Positions 6,286 to 8,345 of a DNA stretch of 8,345 nt are shown here, piece by piece. The DNA lies in the NCBI GenBank assembly GCA_002505945.1, contig DAWM01000055.1:3097-11441 (forward strand), written 5' to 3'. A program made the translations under genes and the position numbers. The notes under the pieces were generated by a model. It did not search any database. It had not been told where the DNA came from and was given only the letters and a program-made list of their open reading frames with translations. Source of the stretch: Candidatus Woesearchaeota archaeon UBA119. GTDB lineage: Archaea > Nanobdellota > Nanobdellia > Woesearchaeales > UBA119. The first letter of the stretch is position 1. Each line of letters begins with the position of its first letter.

Positions 6286-7391
6286 ATTGGCTTGATTTCT
6301 TTCAGCTCAATCTTATCTAATATCTTCTTAATGTTATCTGCCTTGGCATGCGTTTCAGGATGCTTGGGCAACAAAAGATTGCAGCAGTCCTGATACGGCT
6401 CAATTGAGATATCATATGTGCCTATCTGCTTAGCCAAATCTATAACCTCTTGTTTGTCAAGAGAGATTAGAGGCCTGATTATCAATGAAGAGGAAAAGGA
6501 GGATACAGCTCTAAGATTATCAAGTGTCTGAGATGCTACCTGCCCAAGATTATCTCCTGTTACTATAGGCAAGGAAGATAGGTTTTCTTCGATATACCTA
6601 AAGAATAAAACCCTAAGAACAAGTATTCTATATGGGGAGGGAGATTTCTTTATAATCTCCTTTTCTACATCTGAAAAAGGGACTAAGATTAGTTTTAGCA
6701 AGGGATTGTACTCCTTCAACCGATAGTATATCCTCTTGATTTTATCCGGCACTCGTGCTTGAGCCCTCAACTCATTGTAGAAATGAATAAGCTGGGCATT
6801 GCATCCCCTTCTCATTATTTGATAAGCTGCAACTGGGCTATCTATACCGCCTGACAAAAGCACGAAAACCTTGCCACCTGTTGGGATTGGCAGCCCGCCT
6901 TGGCCGTCATATTTCTCAGTATAGATATAGGCTTCTTTCTTGGAGATTTCTATGCCTACCTCCAATTGAGGATTATCCAAGGAGACTTCAAAATCAGGAA
7001 ATTGGTTTAGAATGGCTTCTCCAATAATCTCATTAATCTCCTGACTTTTCTTAGAGAATTCCTTCACAAGCCGATTAGTGCTTACCTTGAATCTGCTCTT
7101 TTTCTTATTCTTTATTATCCCTAAAACCTTTTCTTTAATGTTATCTATACTTAATTCAACAGAATCAGCAGGGGAAAACGAAACAATACCAAATACCTTT
7201 TTTAGGGCTTTAATTGCTTTTTTGTCATCTGAAAAGAGTAGTATTCTGCCCCTAACCCGCTTAATCTTAGAATAACGAACATTAAAATGCCTAAGGCTTC
7301 TCCTTACAGCATTTGCCAAGGTTTTCTCGAAATAAGGCCTATTCTTGCCTTTGAGAGCAATCTCACCATAGCGAATAATAAAACAATCCAT
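6273..7391 (-). CDS. thiI: tRNA 4-thiouridine synthetase ThiI, without rhodanese domain
   Basis: A 372-residue ThiI: N-terminal ferredoxin-like region (about 1-55), THUMP RNA-binding domain (about 56-165) and a PP-loop pyrophosphatase domain (about 172-350). ThiI adenylates U8 of tRNA and exchanges it for sulfur to make 4-thiouridine; in some organisms it also serves thiamin thiazole synthesis. Visible marks are IIRYGEIALKGKNR near the N-terminus, the PP-loop SGGIDS (180-185), TGDNLGQVASQT (278-289), RPLISLDKQEV (306-316) and PYQDCCNLLLPKHP (332-345). The enteric C-terminal rhodanese domain is absent, as in archaea and many Gram-positives, so sulfur must come from another donor. The Cys pair 336-337 belongs to the family motif PYxDCC; I see no CxxC. 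The start has no Shine-Dalgarno, and a TATA-like box lies 25 bp upstream within the preceding gene. It overlaps the CRM-domain gene at the 3' end. Confidence 0.93.
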   Translation of the reverse strand: MDCFIIRYGEIALKGKNRPYFEKTLANAVRRSLRHFNVRYSKIKRVRGRILLFSDDKKAIKALKKVFGIVSFSPADSVELSIDNIKEKVLGIIKNKKKSRFKVSTNRLVKEFSKKSQEINEIIGEAILNQFPDFEVSLDNPQLEVGIEISKKEAYIYTEKYDGQGGLPIPTGGKVFVLLSGGIDSPVAAYQIMRRGCNAQLIHFYNELRAQARVPDKIKRIYYRLKEYNPLLKLILVPFSDVEKEIIKKSPSPYRILVLRVLFFRYIEENLSSLPIVTGDNLGQVASQTLDNLRAVSSFSSSLIIRPLISLDKQEVIDLAKQIGTYDISIEPYQDCCNLLLPKHPETHAKADNIKKILDKIELKEIKPIHLK

Positions 7392-7407
7392 ATAGAAGGG
7401 TTAATGC

Positions 7408-8145
7408 CTACTTTTTAAATGAGTTTCGAATTCTTTCTACACATTGAGCAAAACTAGGATAAACCTTGACAAGGGTGCGCATTTCTGAGTCATAAATCGT
7501 CCTTTTTTCTTCTACTTTCTTAAGGAATTCCTTTTTGTTAAAAGTGATTTCATAGGATTCTAATTTCTTATTGATTAATGGAATATTTATTTTAACTCCT
7601 TGAGTAAGAAGTTCATTAATATCAAAGATATCTCTCGCCCGGAATCTTGTGATAATTGCTCTAACTTTCTCCGCTAAAATCTCCTCTTTAGAGAGAGCCA
7701 ACAAAAAATAATTTAGAATATCTGAATAAATAGGTCTAATCAATCGCTTCATTGGTTTTAGAAAGATATCTTTATTTCTCAAATCCAAAACAATCTTGCA
7801 AACAGAATTTGGGCTTCCATCATATAATATGCCTTGAATAGCAAGGGTTATTGTATATCCAAATTGAGTATTATGGATTTCTTTTACTTCTAAAGGATAG
7901 TTCAACCTTGTTTTCAAGAAATCTAGCATTTCATTTATATTAATATCAACATAATTGAAGTCAAGATCTGCGGAGAAGCGTTTTATGTTGTAGCACTTCT
8001 GTAAACATGTTCCACCTTTAAAGTACAGAGTTGCATATTTCTCAAAAAGCACTTTAAGAATATAATGCTGAAAATAATCTACCTCTAGCTGAGCCAAGTT
8101 GTATCCTGTCTCAGTTTTGTATTTAGAGAGGTCAGTCCTGTCCAT
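7408..8145 (-). CDS. abiEii: AbiEii/AbiGii-family nucleotidyltransferase toxin
   Basis: A 245-residue nucleotidyltransferase of the AbiEii (DUF1814-like) family, the toxin half of type IV toxin-antitoxin / abortive-infection systems; related enzymes add nucleotides to tRNA 3' ends or other targets. The polymerase-beta core is intact: FKGGTCLQKCY (42-52), the metal-binding pair DLD (60-62) in RFSADLDF, a third acidic strand VLDL with Asp121, and the motif EEILAEKVRAI...RARDIFDINEL (154-179) with Lys160 and Arg171-Asp172. All expected catalytic residues seem present, so the enzyme is probably active. The start overlaps the end of the upstream antitoxin frame by 14 bp, and GAGG sits six bases before the ATG, so the two are translated as a coupled pair with the antitoxin first. 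A housekeeping gene, thiI, follows 16 bp later. Biological target and phage specificity cannot be read from the sequence. Confidence 0.85.
   Translation of the reverse strand: MDRTDLSKYKTETGYNLAQLEVDYFQHYILKVLFEKYATLYFKGGTCLQKCYNIKRFSADLDFNYVDININEMLDFLKTRLNYPLEVKEIHNTQFGYTITLAIQGILYDGSPNSVCKIVLDLRNKDIFLKPMKRLIRPIYSDILNYFLLALSKEEILAEKVRAIITRFRARDIFDINELLTQGVKINIPLINKKLESYEITFNKKEFLKKVEEKRTIYDSEMRTLVKVYPSFAQCVERIRNSFKK
7412..7420 (-). promoter_or_regulatory. TATA-like box of thiI inside the abiEii 3' end
   Basis: On the minus strand ATTTAAAAA is centred 25 bp before the A of the thiI ATG at 7391. It coincides with the last codons (Ser-Phe-Lys-Lys) of the toxin gene. No ribosome site is seen between it and the ATG, so thiI is probably leaderless and does not depend on toxin-operon transcription. 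Confidence 0.55.
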
Positions 8146-8345
8146 TTACAGCCTCATTGATTATTAAATGCCATTTCCTGCTGACATTCCCTCTACGAGG
8201 GATATTAGGGTTTAGAAGATCCAACTTGGTGTTAATCTTCAAATCTAAAGCGAAACCATGTTCCTCAAAGAGATAACCAATCCTCTTATTAAGAACAGGG
8301 GAATCAATCCTAGATAAATACTCTTGAAGTTTATCCATGTCAAAC
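8132..8345 (-). CDS. abiEi: AbiEi-type antitoxin, C-terminal part (cut by window end)
   Basis: An open frame that continues off the right edge; the ATG at 8338 gives 68 residues but two more in-frame codons without a stop lie beyond it, so it is probably internal. The visible part matches the C-terminal region of AbiEi-type antitoxins: a helix LQEYLSRIDSPVLNKRIGYLFEE (that is, LxxYxxxxxxxxxxxRxGYLxE), then a short strand region and LLNPNIPRRG followed by KWHLIIN near the end. Full AbiEi proteins are around 200 residues, with an N-terminal winged-helix domain that represses the operon; that part would be outside the window. Its last codons overlap the toxin start by 14 bp. Direct sequence support for the family is moderate; the position just before an AbiEii toxin strengthens it. 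Confidence 0.72.
   Translation of the reverse strand, partial: FDMDKLQEYLSRIDSPVLNKRIGYLFEEHGFALDLKINTKLDLLNPNIPRRGNVSRKWHLIINEAVNGQD

Noticed and set aside
6250..6300. Transcription terminator between the CRM-domain gene and thiI
   Set aside because: There are short T runs but no clear oligo-T tract or hairpin that stands out from the AT-rich background, and the region is coding on both strands.
7078..7275. Plus-strand open frame within thiI
   Set aside because: Opposite the THUMP domain of an intact thiI; hydrophobic start is the complement of Lys-rich codons.

Overview
The window looks like a compact, AT-rich archaeal chromosome segment. The evidence is an archaeal-type UMP kinase, a ThiI without a rhodanese domain, a stand-alone CRM-domain (YhbY-like) protein, and three TATA-like boxes each centred about 25 bp before a start codon that has no Shine-Dalgarno sequence, as expected for leaderless archaeal transcripts. 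The unusual UMP kinase and tight packing would fit a DPANN-type lineage, but the sequence alone does not settle the phylum.

Layout. (1) 4-1421, plus strand: two half-size drug/metabolite transporter subunits resembling the ArnE/ArnF flippase pair, overlapping by 20 bp, followed one base later by a UMP kinase gene. (2) 1418-5777, minus strand: a two-gene ion-transport operon, transcribed from a promoter near 5800. It encodes a KefB-like CPA2 cation/H+ antiporter with a nucleotide-binding TrkA-N domain, then a SERCA-like Ca2+ P-type ATPase one base downstream. The ATPase and UMP kinase genes converge and share the four bases TTAA at their stops. (3) 5778-6018: the only substantial intergenic region. 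It holds two divergent leaderless promoters and, between them, a 143-bp non-coding element with 14-bp terminal inverted repeats and a 9-bp direct repeat on either side. I read it as a MITE; its ends resemble those of IS1-family elements. (4) 6019-6285, plus: CRM-domain RNA-binding protein, converging with and overlapping thiI (6273-7391, minus) by 13 bp. (5) 7408-8345, minus: AbiEii nucleotidyltransferase toxin preceded by the C-terminal part of its AbiEi-type antitoxin, cut by the window end. This is a type IV toxin-antitoxin / abortive-infection pair. The thiI promoter lies inside the last codons of the toxin gene.

How the genes fit together: most are housekeeping (pyrimidine nucleotide synthesis, tRNA 4-thiouridylation or thiamin sulfur transfer, ribosome-associated RNA binding, ion homeostasis). 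The flippase-like pair hints at a cell-envelope or glycan locus continuing to the left. The AbiE pair and the MITE are the accessory parts. The least ordinary item is the 143-bp element, which combines an intact target duplication with a three-branched fold.
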